A DNA stretch of 60,289 nucleotides. Source: an uncultured Clostridia bacterium (GTDB lineage: Bacteria > Bacillota > Clostridia > Oscillospirales > CAG-272). Of this stretch, positions 24,609-33,705 are shown in pieces. The position numbers were made by a program, and so were the translations under genes. A model generated the notes under the pieces. That model saw nothing but the letters and a program-made list of their open reading frames with translations. It was not told where the DNA came from and did no database searches. Each line of letters starts with the position of its first letter. Within the stretch, counting starts at the first letter, position 1. Where the stretch lies: assembly GCA_947588825.1 (NCBI GenBank), contig CANPZU010000012.1:1-60289 (forward strand), in the 5' to 3' direction.

Positions 24609-25916
24609 ATGAACAGAGATTTTTTTGACCTTCAGAGATTTGCAGAGGGAAATACCGTGCACTCGACCGAAGGGTATGTCAACAGCAACGATCCCGCTCT
24701 CAGCGAGAGCTACGGCGACTCGCCCGATAAGGGCGTAAGCGCCGAAATGAAGACATTTTATGACAAGGTGCTCATAGAGCTTGCAACGCCCGCGCTTGTG
24801 CACGATCAGTTCGGTCAAAAGCGGCCGATTCCCGCCGGCAGCGGCAAAACCATTGAATTTCGCCGCTTCAACACCCTTAAAAAGGCGCTTAGCGCCATTG
24901 AGGAGGGCGTCACTCCCGACGGGAATAAACTGAGCGTCGTACCCGTCAGCGCGACGGTCGATCAGTACGGCGATTACATTGAAATGACCGACATGTTTGA
25001 GCTCACGGCAATCGATAACGTGATACTCGAGGCAACAAGAGTTCTTGCAGACCAGGCGGGCAGGACAATGGATACCGTTGTCAGAAACGTAATGCTGGGA
25101 GGAAGCGCCGTCAATTACTGCTCAAAATCAGGACAGGAGGTGACCTCAAGGTCGGCGCTTGATAACGACGCGCTGCTCACGGTTAAGGAGGTCTTCAAGG
25201 CGGCGGCTCAACTGAGAGCACAGAACGCGCCCACCTTTGACGGCAGTTACGTGGCGATTATTCACCCATATGTGGCGTATGATCTCATGCAGGCGGCGGG
25301 AGATCAGTGGATTGATATCACAAAGTACACAAATCCCGCCTCGATTATGACGGGCGAGATTGGAACTCTGGGCGGAGTCAGATTCGTTCAGACCTCCGAG
25401 GCTAAGATATATGCGGCAGACGACCTTTCAAAAAGCGCGAGAAATCTGAGCGTTTCCTCCTATGAGTCCTCGGGAAATAAGATAACGATTGCCGAGAAGC
25501 TTGAGGAAGACGAAGCAGGCGCGCTTGAAGGAAGATACGTTATAATAAAGGGCGAGAAGCTCAAGGTGGCCTCCGCAGCCTCTGGCGAGGCGGGCAGCGC
25601 GACGATAACTCTTGAAAGCGCTCCCTCAGACTCGCCCGCTGCAAGCGATATAATTTATCCCGGTGAAGCGGGAAGCGAGGGAAAAGCGGTGTTTGCCACC
25701 ATATTCCTTGGCAGAGACGCTTACGGTACAACGGAGATCGAAGGCGGCGGCATAGAGCACATCGTCAAACAAAAGGGATTTGGAAACGACCCGCTCAACC
25801 AGAGATCAAGTGTGGGCTGGAAGGGCGTAAAGGCGGCGGTAAGGCTTGCCGAGCCCTATATGCTCCGAGTCGAATCGGGTTCCACATTCTCAAGCTCCGC
25901 GCTTCAGGGCAACTGA
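24609..25916 (+). CDS. Major capsid protein, N4-gp56 type
   Basis: This 435-aa protein forms the capsid shell. FYDKVLIELATPAL (50-63), QKRPIPAGSGKTIEFRRF (about 69-86) and TDMFELTAIDNV are typical of the N4-gp56 capsid family. The N-terminus MNRDFFDLQRFAEGN resembles the Prp-cleaved leader of L27 (LQFFA), so cleavage after Phe11 is predicted. A beta-rich inserted segment (about residues 280-350) interrupts the C-terminal half. AAAGGAG precedes the ATG. A strong hairpin follows at 25968-25990. Confidence 0.92.
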   Translation: MNRDFFDLQRFAEGNTVHSTEGYVNSNDPALSESYGDSPDKGVSAEMKTFYDKVLIELATPALVHDQFGQKRPIPAGSGKTIEFRRFNTLKKALSAIEEGVTPDGNKLSVVPVSATVDQYGDYIEMTDMFELTAIDNVILEATRVLADQAGRTMDTVVRNVMLGGSAVNYCSKSGQEVTSRSALDNDALLTVKEVFKAAAQLRAQNAPTFDGSYVAIIHPYVAYDLMQAAGDQWIDITKYTNPASIMTGEIGTLGGVRFVQTSEAKIYAADDLSKSARNLSVSSYESSGNKITIAEKLEEDEAGALEGRYVIIKGEKLKVASAASGEAGSATITLESAPSDSPAASDIIYPGEAGSEGKAVFATIFLGRDAYGTTEIEGGGIEHIVKQKGFGNDPLNQRSSVGWKGVKAAVRLAEPYMLRVESGSTFSSSALQGN

Positions 25917-25967
25917 GATTATTCAGTCTTAAGAAAGCGTCCTTTATAAGTTTTGGCGCGGCTTTTG

Positions 25968-25990
25968 CGCGGGGAAGCTTCTTCCCCGCG
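25968..25990 (+). terminator. Hairpin after the capsid gene
   Basis: CGCGGGGAAG-CTT-CTTCCCCGCG is a perfect 10-bp stem with a three-base centre. No T-run follows. It may raise capsid mRNA stability or cause partial termination within the cluster. Confidence 0.55.
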
Positions 25991-26123
25991 TAAAGAAAAA
26001 GAAAAAATCGCGAACAGCACAAAATGACCGCGCGGCCCTGTATGCCGCTCTTTGGCTTTGCGACGCGCGGACAAAACGGGCGACTTTGTTATTTAATTAT
26101 CAAAAATCGAAAGGAAAAAGGAT

Positions 26124-26333
26124 ATGTCACAGGAGAAAACAGTCAGAATTTATATACCCAAGAAAAACAAGGGCGACAGCGAACGCTTTGTGAGCGTCAA
26201 CGGCAGAACGGCTCTTATCAAAACCGGGGAATACGTGCGGGTGCCCCTTTGTTTTGCAGAGGTACTTGAGGAAAGCCGCAGGGCGGACGAAGAGGCTGAA
26301 CGCTTCATCGTTGAAAAATCGGAGGGCAAATGA
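26124..26333 (+). CDS. Small conserved-looking virion cluster protein
   Basis: A 69-aa protein (TVRIYIPKKNKGDSERFVSV...) with a beta-rich start and helical end. GAAAGGAAAAAGG precedes the ATG. Small proteins in this slot after the capsid gene can be decoration or head-completion proteins; no family is recognised here. Confidence 0.6.
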   Translation: MSQEKTVRIYIPKKNKGDSERFVSVNGRTALIKTGEYVRVPLCFAEVLEESRRADEEAERFIVEKSEGK

Positions 26334-26336
26334 CAA

Positions 26337-26708
26337 ATGACGATCGGTGAGGCGGCAAACGTCTGCGAAAACTCGCGTCCCGGCGTAATGACCCTTTCGG
26401 AAAAAATACACACATTGTCCGAGCTTGACAAAAAAGTGTGCACAGAGGTGTTTGACAGGCACGAGGGCGCCCCCGTACTTTTATTTGAGGGGTACAAAAT
26501 AACGACGCCGAACGACAAAGAGCTGCTTATACCCGACGCATTTTCGGACGTGTATGTCCGCCGTCTTGAAGCGGAGTGCGACTACAAGTGCGCGGATACC
26601 GAGATGTATGACAACTCGGCGCGCCTGTTTAATTCGGCGTGGGAAAGCTTTGTTTCGTATTGGACCGCGACGCACAAACCCTTGGGGGCAAAGAAATGGA
26701 GGCTGTGA
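26337..26708 (+). CDS. Probable head-tail adaptor protein
   Basis: A 123-aa, mainly helical protein that starts four bases after the previous stop, with GGAGG 11 bases upstream. Size, helical content (LSEKIHTLSELDKKVCTEV) and position between capsid and the nozzle-like protein match a head-tail adaptor or connector. It could also be an unrelated structural protein. Confidence 0.6.
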   Translation: MTIGEAANVCENSRPGVMTLSEKIHTLSELDKKVCTEVFDRHEGAPVLLFEGYKITTPNDKELLIPDAFSDVYVRRLEAECDYKCADTEMYDNSARLFNSAWESFVSYWTATHKPLGAKKWRL

Positions 26709-26712
26709 AAGG

Positions 26713-28497
26713 ATGAAATTTCCCGAATTCGCTTCCCGGGTAAAAATTCAAAGGCTGTTTAATGACAGATTTGAGGGGATCGACCGTACCCTTGCGGCAA
26801 AGGAAAACGAGTTTACCGACGCTGTAAATATCACAAGCGATAACTATCCCGCCTTATCGGTAAGAAAGATTAGAAGAGAGCTCGATATTCCCGATAACGG
26901 CGAAAGCATAATGGGAATGTGCGCTACCGATAAACCGATTTGGGTAAGTGAGAACAAAATATGGCGCGCGGGCGAAGAGCTTGACGGGATTACTTTGAGC
27001 GACGGGGAAAAACAGCTTGCCGTGGCGGCAAACAGGGTGTATGTGTTTCCCGATAAGCTATGGGTGGATACCGAGTCGGGCGAGTACGGCAATATGGAAA
27101 AGAGCGCGAGCGTCAGTTCGGGCGTCATTATAATCACTCCCGCCAGCAGGGAGTACGCGGGAGCGGAGTATATCGAGTCTGACGAACAGCCGAAGGTGGA
27201 CGATCCCGCAAGCTTTGAGGGGAAGATATGGCTTGACAGCTCATCTGTGCCCTGCAAGCTGAAAAAGTACGTTTACAACGGCGAATCGGGGAGCTTTGTT
27301 GAGGTCGTTTCAGACTGCGTGAGAGTCATTGTGGCCGATCTTGACGGCAACACGCAAAACAGCTTTTACGAGGGCTTTGAAGAAGGAGACGGGCTGACCT
27401 TTTCGGCAACCGGGCAAATGGAAAACGCGCTCTCTTCTCTCGGACTGCTTTCGACCTTCGTACTTCTTGAAAACGGGCGCACGGGACAGTCAAGGTATAT
27501 GATCTTTGATACGGTAATAACGGGACACAAGAATCAGGTCCTTTTAGAGGACGGGGCAACGGGAAGCTTTACTCTTTCAAGAAATGTTCCCGACCTTGAC
27601 TATGTGCTCATGTGCCGCAACAGACTTTGGGGATGCAATGTCGCAAAAAACAGAATTTATTGCAGCCGAAGGGACGCATATAATTCCTGGTACGGCACAA
27701 GGCTTAGCGCTCTTGATCCCATGCAGTTTGACGCGGGCAGCCCCGGAGAGTTTACCGGCTGCGCCGTGTATCTTGACACTCCGCTCTTTTTTAAAGAGGA
27801 GTACATACACAAAATGATCGACAACAGTCAGCTTGTTACAAACTGTCCCGGCGTTATGAAGGGCTGCGACAAAAGTCTAAAGACGGCAAACAACACTCTT
27901 TTTTACATGTCGCGCGACGGAGTCTGCGCCTACAGAGCGGATCTGCCCGAAATCGTTTCCCGTAAGCTCGGATATATGAGGTGCAAAAACGCCGCGTCGG
28001 GCGTGCTTCAAAATAAGTATTACATTTGCCCGTATCCCTCTTTGGAGGAGGTATATGTCTACGACGCCGAAAAGAATATATGGCATAGGGAGGACGGCAT
28101 GACGTTCGAGCGCAGCGTGACCTGCGGCGGGGTTATGTACGCTTCCGATAAAAACAGGATATATGTCCTTGGCGCAGATGAAAATATTGGCAGAGATTGT
28201 GAGAAAAAAGTGAGCTGGTATGCCGTTCTCAGTGACTTCATTCCAAAGGACGGCCGCATGAGAGAGCCTATCGCTATTGAAATAAGATGCGATACCGGCA
28301 GTTCGGGAAAAATATACGTTTACGCCATGTATGACGAGGATCAAAACTATGTCTTTGCGGGACGCGCCAAGTCGGGAATAATAAGACTTTCCCTGCCGAG
28401 AAGACGGTGTGATCGGCTTAAGATCAGACTTGAGGGCAGCGGCGAATGCAAAGTATATTCAATGACGCGTATTTTTCGTGTGATCGATCCCCGTTAA
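26713..28497 (+). CDS. Tail nozzle-like structural protein (beta-propeller-like)
   Basis: The 594-aa protein opens with FNDRFEGIDRTLAAKENEF (17-35) then TDAVNITSDNYPALSVRK. This eNeF-D-x-x-N-x-x-x-x-x-yPaLs-R pattern is common at the start of short-tail nozzle or gp10-like proteins of podoviruses. The rest is a series of beta repeats. ATG 26713 is chosen, with GGAGG at 26698-26702; the longer frame upstream overlaps the adaptor gene. No tape measure is needed for such a tail. Functional call is an inference. Confidence 0.6.
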   Translation: MKFPEFASRVKIQRLFNDRFEGIDRTLAAKENEFTDAVNITSDNYPALSVRKIRRELDIPDNGESIMGMCATDKPIWVSENKIWRAGEELDGITLSDGEKQLAVAANRVYVFPDKLWVDTESGEYGNMEKSASVSSGVIIITPASREYAGAEYIESDEQPKVDDPASFEGKIWLDSSSVPCKLKKYVYNGESGSFVEVVSDCVRVIVADLDGNTQNSFYEGFEEGDGLTFSATGQMENALSSLGLLSTFVLLENGRTGQSRYMIFDTVITGHKNQVLLEDGATGSFTLSRNVPDLDYVLMCRNRLWGCNVAKNRIYCSRRDAYNSWYGTRLSALDPMQFDAGSPGEFTGCAVYLDTPLFFKEEYIHKMIDNSQLVTNCPGVMKGCDKSLKTANNTLFYMSRDGVCAYRADLPEIVSRKLGYMRCKNAASGVLQNKYYICPYPSLEEVYVYDAEKNIWHREDGMTFERSVTCGGVMYASDKNRIYVLGADENIGRDCEKKVSWYAVLSDFIPKDGRMREPIAIEIRCDTGSSGKIYVYAMYDEDQNYVFAGRAKSGIIRLSLPRRRCDRLKIRLEGSGECKVYSMTRIFRVIDPR

Positions 28498-28532
28498 GCG
28501 GACGCGGCAAGAACTTGTAAAGGAGAAGCGGC

Positions 28533-28751
28533 ATGGAAACACAAATACCTTATTTCAGCGGAAGCACTGAGGAAAGATTAAAGCAGATTGAAGGATGGAT
28601 ACGCGACTTTGCGGAAAAACAGGCGGCAAAGCAGTCAAGTATTTATTCAATTGAAAGAGCGGGACAGAGTTCTGACAAGGATGAAATAATAATCACATAC
28701 TCCGACGGGAGCAAAAGACGATATCTGCTGCAGGTTTCCCGACAACGCTGA
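28533..28751 (+). CDS. Small hypothetical virion cluster protein
   Basis: A 72-aa protein (METQIPYFSGSTEERLKQ...) with a helical start (LKQIEGWIRDFAEKQ) and a short beta hairpin at the end (DEIIITYSDGSKRRYLLQV). AAAGGAG is upstream. Proteins of this kind precede BppU-like genes in some phages. Function unknown. Confidence 0.6.
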   Translation: METQIPYFSGSTEERLKQIEGWIRDFAEKQAAKQSSIYSIERAGQSSDKDEIIITYSDGSKRRYLLQVSRQR

Positions 28752-28810
28752 AAAAGTAATAATTGCGCTCTGAAAAAGCGCGAATAAAAACCATATGAAA
28801 GGCGAGAACA

Positions 28811-29488
28811 ATGCAGATAATACACAGACTGACCCTTGACACGAAAAAGCAGGGCATACAGGCGGCAATACCCCTGACGGCAAACGACAGCGCTTCGCAT
28901 ATACTCATCTTTGATTTTTGCGGCGATGAGAAAAACGTCTCAATTCCCGAAGGCAGTACGGCCGTATTCTACGCCCTTAAACCTGACGGCAGCGAAATAA
29001 TGAATTCCTGCGTTTGTTACGGTGAAAACGGCGCGTATCCCAACACCGTTGTGTACACGGTGACCCCTGAAACGTCGGCGATGCCCGGCAGGGTGAACGC
29101 ACGGCTGATCGTCAGCGACGAGAGCACCGTTTATTACTCTCCCCGATTTGAACTGCGTGTCGAAGACAACGAATTTCTCGACGCGGATATAGCTTCGAGC
29201 TCGGAGTACACAGAGCTCAGAAGGCTTATAGAAGACGCGGCGGAATATAAAGATTGCGCCGAGGCTTGGGCATGCGGTAAAATCAAAGGCACAGATGTCG
29301 ACAGCGACGCGCCTCAGTATGAAAACAACGCAAAGTATTACGCAGAGCTGAGCGCGAAAAACAGCGTCACAACAGACAACGAGATGTCGGACAGCTCGGA
29401 TAACCCCGTGAAAAACAGGGTGATAAAGAAGTTTGTGGAGGATCTCGTTGCCACCGCTGTCACGGGAGTGCTTAACACCCCCGTATAG
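28811..29488 (+). CDS. BppU-like baseplate/receptor-binding protein
   Basis: The 225-aa product has an N-terminal beta-sandwich of BppU type: RLTLDTKKQGIQAAIPL, IPEGSTAVFYALKPDG, YTVTPETSAMPGRVNARLIV and YYSPRFELRV. The second half is helical and ends in VKNRVIKKFVEDLV, a trimer-forming-like segment. Such proteins carry receptor-binding modules on the virion tip. GAAAGG lies upstream. Confidence 0.75.
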   Translation: MQIIHRLTLDTKKQGIQAAIPLTANDSASHILIFDFCGDEKNVSIPEGSTAVFYALKPDGSEIMNSCVCYGENGAYPNTVVYTVTPETSAMPGRVNARLIVSDESTVYYSPRFELRVEDNEFLDADIASSSEYTELRRLIEDAAEYKDCAEAWACGKIKGTDVDSDAPQYENNAKYYAELSAKNSVTTDNEMSDSSDNPVKNRVIKKFVEDLVATAVTGVLNTPV

Positions 29489-29513
29489 ATTTAAATATTT
29501 TGAAAGGAGAATT

Positions 29514-29912
29514 ATGAGCAAGCTTACAAATCTTGCGGAATTCCTGCTCGGTATCGCTAATAAGCTTCGAACCTATTTGCCGGCAGAGGGTAAGATTAAC
29601 CCGCAAAGCTTCGAGGACAAGATCGACGGCGTGTATAACGCGGGAGTCGGAAATTTGCAGGTCAAAGAAATAAGTCCCGAAATCAACGAGCAGGTGATCA
29701 CACCGGACGAAGGATACCGAGGTATGTCACAGGTTATATGCGGCGCGGTCACATCGAGCATCGACGAAAATATAACGCCGTCCAATATCAAAGACGGCGT
29801 GACTATTCTCGGGATTACGGGAACCCTTGAAGAATCGGGAACGGGGCAGACGGGAGATGTCGGCGATGTGTTTTACATTTTTCCTTTTAAAACGGAGCTG
29901 ACTGTCAGTTAA
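29514..29912 (+). CDS. Probable tail-fibre or tip protein
   Basis: The 132-aa protein contains LLGIANKLRTYLPAEGKIN and NITPSNIKDGVTILGITGTL, blocks often seen in phage fibre-tip proteins of gut bacteria. The ATG at 29514 follows AAAGGAG. It is in the same run as the BppU-like gene. Confidence 0.65.
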   Translation: MSKLTNLAEFLLGIANKLRTYLPAEGKINPQSFEDKIDGVYNAGVGNLQVKEISPEINEQVITPDEGYRGMSQVICGAVTSSIDENITPSNIKDGVTILGITGTLEESGTGQTGDVGDVFYIFPFKTELTVS

Positions 29913-29930
29913 AAACGAAAGGAGAAAAAA

Positions 29931-30458
29931 ATGCTTACAGACAATTTTAAAATATGGCAGAGATTTATACTCACTAATACTATGATGAGCGACACTCCTC
30001 AGCCGCTGGACGGGACTCTCGTCGCGTCGGCAGCCAACGGCAGCACCACGGGAGGACTTACGCATATACTGTGCAACGCGGCAAATTTTGCTCAATGTTA
30101 CAGCGCGATAGACCGCTCTCTCGTGTACTTCGGCTCGGGAACCACGCCCGCCGCGGTAACCGATGTGAAAATGGAAAGCGGGTACTTTCCCGGACTGTAT
30201 ATAGCGGACTCCACAAGCATCACAAGCGAGTATAAAAATCACACGGCGATCGTCACCGTCACATCTCTCGTTCAGAACATAGGCGCAAGCATTGTCACCA
30301 TATCCGAGGTCGGATGGCTTAAAGGACTTATGCTCTCCACGTCGGCGGAGAGTGAGGCCACTCTCAAGTTCGTACTCATGGCAAGAGAGGTCATGACCGA
30401 ACCTGTCACCCTCGGCTCCGGAGGGACCGCGACCTTTAATTTGAAATTCGTATTCTGA
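29931..30458 (+). CDS. Last virion cluster protein, probable fibre/tip component
   Basis: A 175-aa beta-rich protein (MLTDNFKIWQRFILTN...) with Gly/Ser/Thr-rich strands, ending TVTLGSGGTATFNLKF-like (VTLGSGGTATFNLKFVF), a fold element common in phage fibre proteins. GAAAGGAG precedes the ATG. Next to it begins about 480 gene-free bases, so the cluster ends here without lysis genes. Confidence 0.65.
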   Translation: MLTDNFKIWQRFILTNTMMSDTPQPLDGTLVASAANGSTTGGLTHILCNAANFAQCYSAIDRSLVYFGSGTTPAAVTDVKMESGYFPGLYIADSTSITSEYKNHTAIVTVTSLVQNIGASIVTISEVGWLKGLMLSTSAESEATLKFVLMAREVMTEPVTLGSGGTATFNLKFVF

Positions 30459-30600
30459 GATCAGGTACGTCGGGTCAAATCGCAAAGAACAGGCGGCACA
30501 TCACTTTTTGGTCTGTTTGCGCTTGACTCGGCTGCCATAACAAAAGATGCGAAAGAAAAGCTTTGAAAGGCTGTATATGGCTTTTCAGTATAAAAAAGAC

Positions 30601-30627
30601 AAGGCTCATCCGAAAAGGGTGAGCTTT
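30601..30627. terminator. GAAA-loop hairpin, copy 2 of the repeated terminator family
   Basis: AAGGCTCATCC / GGGTGAGCTTT around GAAAA. The better T-run (TTTTTT) is on the minus-strand side, yet no minus-strand gene ends here. Confidence 0.5.
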
Positions 30628-30882
30628 GGCGCTTTGTTTGCCGCCGGCACCGTGCAAAGCGACAATGAAATCCGCGCATGTTAATTAATCTTCCAAGGTT
30701 CAAAGAAGAACGATCCGCACAGGCTCATTTGTAAATGCAAGACTTCAAGGTTTTAAAGAAAAGCGGGAGGATTTTCGGCGGCAAGATGCCCGATTTGGTC
30801 AGACTCAAAGCTTCGTAATATGGCGATAGTATCTGAATGTACAATGAATTTACTTGAATTTGTAAAAATTTATATCAAATTA

Positions 30883-30911
30883 TTGAATTTTCCCCAAAAA
30901 TGTTGTATAAT
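30883..30911 (+). promoter_or_regulatory. Sigma-A promoter of the M29 aminopeptidase gene
   Basis: TTGAAT (30883-30888), 17-base spacer, TATAAT (30906-30911). Confidence 0.75.
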
Positions 30912-30941
30912 TTAAACAATATAGAATTAAGGAGAAAACAA

Positions 30942-32165
30942 GTGGAGAAGAAAACATTAAAAGAATACGCGAAGCTGATTGCAAGAAAGGGCGTAAACAT
31001 ACAAAAGGGCCAAGAGGTAGTTATCAGCGCGGAGCTTGACCAACCGGAATTTGTCGCCATACTGGTAAAAGAATGTTACAAGGCGGGCGCTTCTGAGGTC
31101 AGGGTGGAGTGGAGCTATCAGCCTTTGGTCAAGATACACACAAAGAACAGATCGCAAAGGGTGATGAATCGCATTGCGGACTGGGAAATAGTGAAATTGA
31201 AAAACCGAGCGAAAAATCTTCCCTGCATGATATATTTGACATCCGAGGATCCCGACGGACTCAAGGGAGTAAATCAGGATAAGCTTGCAAAGGCAAGCAA
31301 AGCTAAATATCCGATCATAAAGCCGATACGCGACTCAATGGAAAACAGGTATCAGTGGTGCATCGCCGGAGTGCCCGGCAAGGCCTGGGCGAAAAAAGTC
31401 TTTCCCGAGCTGCCGGCAAAGGCCGCGCAGGAAGCGCTTTGGAAGGCGATAATCCACACGTCGCGCGCCGAGGGCGACCCTATTGCAAACTGGGACGCGC
31501 ACAACAAATCGCTCAATGAAAAGTGCGAGTATCTCAATTCCCTGAACATTGAAAGCCTTCACTATTCATCCTCCAACGGAACTGATTTTACGGTCGGTCT
31601 GAATAATGAAGGGGTCTTTCACGGAGGCGGCGACATATCTCTTATGGGCGTCTATTTCAATCCTAACATACCCTCCGAGGAAATTTACACCTCGCCCATG
31701 AAGGGAATAGCAAACGGCGTCGTCTATGCGACGAAGCCTCTTTCGTACAACGGCGAGCTTATTGAAGATTTCTTTATCAGATTTGAAAACGGCAAAGTGA
31801 CGCAGGTGAAGGCACGAAAAGGGCAGGAGCTTCTCGAAAAGATGATATCGATGGACGAGGGCGCTTCATATTTGGGCGAGGTGGCGCTTGTGCCTTATGA
31901 CAGCCCGATAAACGAAACGGGAATACTGTTTTACAACACTCTTTACGATGAAAACGCATGCTGCCATCTTGCTCTCGGGGCGGGATTTAACGAGTGTCTT
32001 AAGGGATACGAAAGGCTCACGACCGAGCAGTGTCACCAAAAGGGAATCAACGATTCGATGATACATGTGGATTTTATGATCGGTTCGCGCGATCTTACAA
32101 TCACGGCGCACACTCGTGAATGCGAAGATGTAAAAATATTTGAAAACGGAACGTGGGCGTTCTGA
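30942..32165 (+). CDS. M29 family metallo-aminopeptidase
   Basis: This cytosolic enzyme removes N-terminal amino acids using two metal ions. The 407-aa length fits AmpS/AmpT-type peptidases. Key blocks are GEVALVPYDSPI, HLALGAGF and HVDFMIGS, which hold the family's Glu, His and Asp metal ligands. The start is GTG 30942, preceded by AAGGAG; the ORF extends further upstream into the promoter and so the longer form is rejected. The next gene begins 13 bases after the stop. Confidence 0.9.
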   Translation: MEKKTLKEYAKLIARKGVNIQKGQEVVISAELDQPEFVAILVKECYKAGASEVRVEWSYQPLVKIHTKNRSQRVMNRIADWEIVKLKNRAKNLPCMIYLTSEDPDGLKGVNQDKLAKASKAKYPIIKPIRDSMENRYQWCIAGVPGKAWAKKVFPELPAKAAQEALWKAIIHTSRAEGDPIANWDAHNKSLNEKCEYLNSLNIESLHYSSSNGTDFTVGLNNEGVFHGGGDISLMGVYFNPNIPSEEIYTSPMKGIANGVVYATKPLSYNGELIEDFFIRFENGKVTQVKARKGQELLEKMISMDEGASYLGEVALVPYDSPINETGILFYNTLYDENACCHLALGAGFNECLKGYERLTTEQCHQKGINDSMIHVDFMIGSRDLTITAHTRECEDVKIFENGTWAF

Positions 32166-32178
32166 TATTCTTGAAAAC

Positions 32179-33705
32179 ATGAATATGAAAACGGTTCGCA
32201 CTATAGCTATAGTTATAGTTATAGTTGTTTTTGCTCTTTTTGCCGTTACACTTGCCTCCTGCTCGCCAAACGGGGGAAAAGGGCGGGAGGACTTTGTCAC
32301 GCTTGACGGCGAATATGTGATAACGCGTCCGACAAACTCTTCAAACAGTGAAAAAAACGCCTCGCAGGTTCTTAAGGACGCGTATAAGGAGCAGGGCGTT
32401 CAGCTTGAAATCGCAGAAGATTGGTATCGTGATGAAACGGATATTCCCGAAAAGGAGATACTCGTGGGCGATACAAATCGTCCCGAGAGCGAAGCGCTCA
32501 AGGCGTCTCTTGACGAGAACACAAGGTGGAAGATCGCCTTTATCAACAGTAAGCTTGTGATCGTCGCTTCAACCGACATGGCGCTATCAAACGCCGTCGC
32601 AAGACTTACAAAACAGTATATTGATAAAGGTGCCGGAGTGAGCTTTATGAAAAATTTCAGTATTTCGGGTAAAGCGGGAGACGAGGGGTCGCTCGTCGAG
32701 TTCTTTTGGAGGGACGCTCAGGAGAGCCTTATAGCTCCTTCATCATGGGGCCCGAGAGTGTATACCCTTTCTAACGGCACGCTTATTGCGGGGGCGGAGA
32801 CCTCCGGCGGTATCAGAATTTTCTTTTCCGTTAACAACGGCGCCACATGGCGCAGCGGCAAGATAGCGTCGTTTCGACCGGAGCTTGCCTGTGCAAATGT
32901 CAATTTCTTCGAGCACGGGGGCGCTTTGTACCTTGCCTACCGCGCGACGGGGCAAACAGAGGCAGGCTTTTACACCTCGCTTCAGGTCAGCGTCTCAAGC
33001 GATTTCGGAAAGACGTGGAAAGAACATTCCACGGTATGCGAATATACCGAGAAAAGCGGCGCGACAAGAGGCGTGTGGGAACCCTGTCTTGGGCTGCTCA
33101 ATGACAAGCTCACCTGTTTTTATGCAAACGACAGCACCTTAGTTACTTCAATGCAGAATATAGAGTATATGACATGGGACAAAAATTGTTGGAAGGATCG
33201 CACTGTGGTGAGCGAAGGAGCAAAGCATGATTCAAGAGACGGTATGCCGGTATGGACTCGCCTTTTGAGCGGCGATTATGTCTGCGTTATAGAGAGCAGC
33301 AAATACCGCGATAACGGCCACCCGTTTATTATTCAGCTTATGTTTTCTCAGGACGGTAAGATCTGGTCGGAGCCCGTTGATATTTATACTGCGGCCACAA
33401 ACGGCTCAAAAGCGGGAGCTCCCGGAATTATTGAGCTGCCGACGGGACAGATAGTAATCAGCTTTCAAACCGATGAGGACGCGACCGTCAAGGGCGATTC
33501 CACAAGCGTTATGAAAACGATAATCTCAGACGGGACGGACGTTCGCCATATCCGCGCCTCATGCTTTACAAGCTCGGACAGCGTCTTTGACACTCCCGAC
33601 GGGGAGGGCTCGGTTTGGACTGGGATATGGTATCACGGCGGTTTTCTTTACGCCGCCGCTGGCACAAGCCGGGGTTCCTCCCTCAAGGTCCTGAATATCG
33701 GCTGA
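32179..33705 (+). CDS. Asp-box (BNR) repeat lipoprotein, sialidase-superfamily propeller
   Basis: The 508-aa product has a lipoprotein signal (IAIVIVIVVFALFAVTLASC) and then a six-bladed propeller-type domain. Asp boxes are visible: SVNNGATWRSG, SSDFGKTWKEH and SQDGKIWSEP. These occur in sialidases and related exo-glycosidases. The Arg triad of true sialidases was not confirmed, so activity is unproven. No good ribosome binding site is seen; translation may be coupled to the peptidase gene 13 bases upstream. The start could also be ATG 32185. A hexamer repeat encodes part of the signal (32201-32224). Confidence 0.78.
   Translation: MNMKTVRTIAIVIVIVVFALFAVTLASCSPNGGKGREDFVTLDGEYVITRPTNSSNSEKNASQVLKDAYKEQGVQLEIAEDWYRDETDIPEKEILVGDTNRPESEALKASLDENTRWKIAFINSKLVIVASTDMALSNAVARLTKQYIDKGAGVSFMKNFSISGKAGDEGSLVEFFWRDAQESLIAPSSWGPRVYTLSNGTLIAGAETSGGIRIFFSVNNGATWRSGKIASFRPELACANVNFFEHGGALYLAYRATGQTEAGFYTSLQVSVSSDFGKTWKEHSTVCEYTEKSGATRGVWEPCLGLLNDKLTCFYANDSTLVTSMQNIEYMTWDKNCWKDRTVVSEGAKHDSRDGMPVWTRLLSGDYVCVIESSKYRDNGHPFIIQLMFSQDGKIWSEPVDIYTAATNGSKAGAPGIIELPTGQIVISFQTDEDATVKGDSTSVMKTIISDGTDVRHIRASCFTSSDSVFDTPDGEGSVWTGIWYHGGFLYAAAGTSRGSSLKVLNIG
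32201..32224. repeat. Hexamer repeat CTATAG x2, TTATAG x2 inside the signal-peptide codons
   Basis: Four hexamers, two of each variant, encode the Ile/Val-rich signal core. A length change by whole units would keep the frame and alter the hydrophobic stretch. Confidence 0.65.

Larger units (their letters stand above)
30459..30941. other. Intergenic region at the right end of the virion cluster
   Basis: It holds one repeated-family hairpin (30601-30627) and the promoter of the M29 peptidase. No lysin, holin, integrase or att-like repeat is seen. Confidence 0.5.

Noticed and set aside
26024..26269. 81-aa plus-strand reading frame overlapping the 69-aa gene at 26124
   Set aside because: The 26124 frame has GAAAGGAAAAAGG upstream and runs cleanly into the next gene; the other frame has neither.
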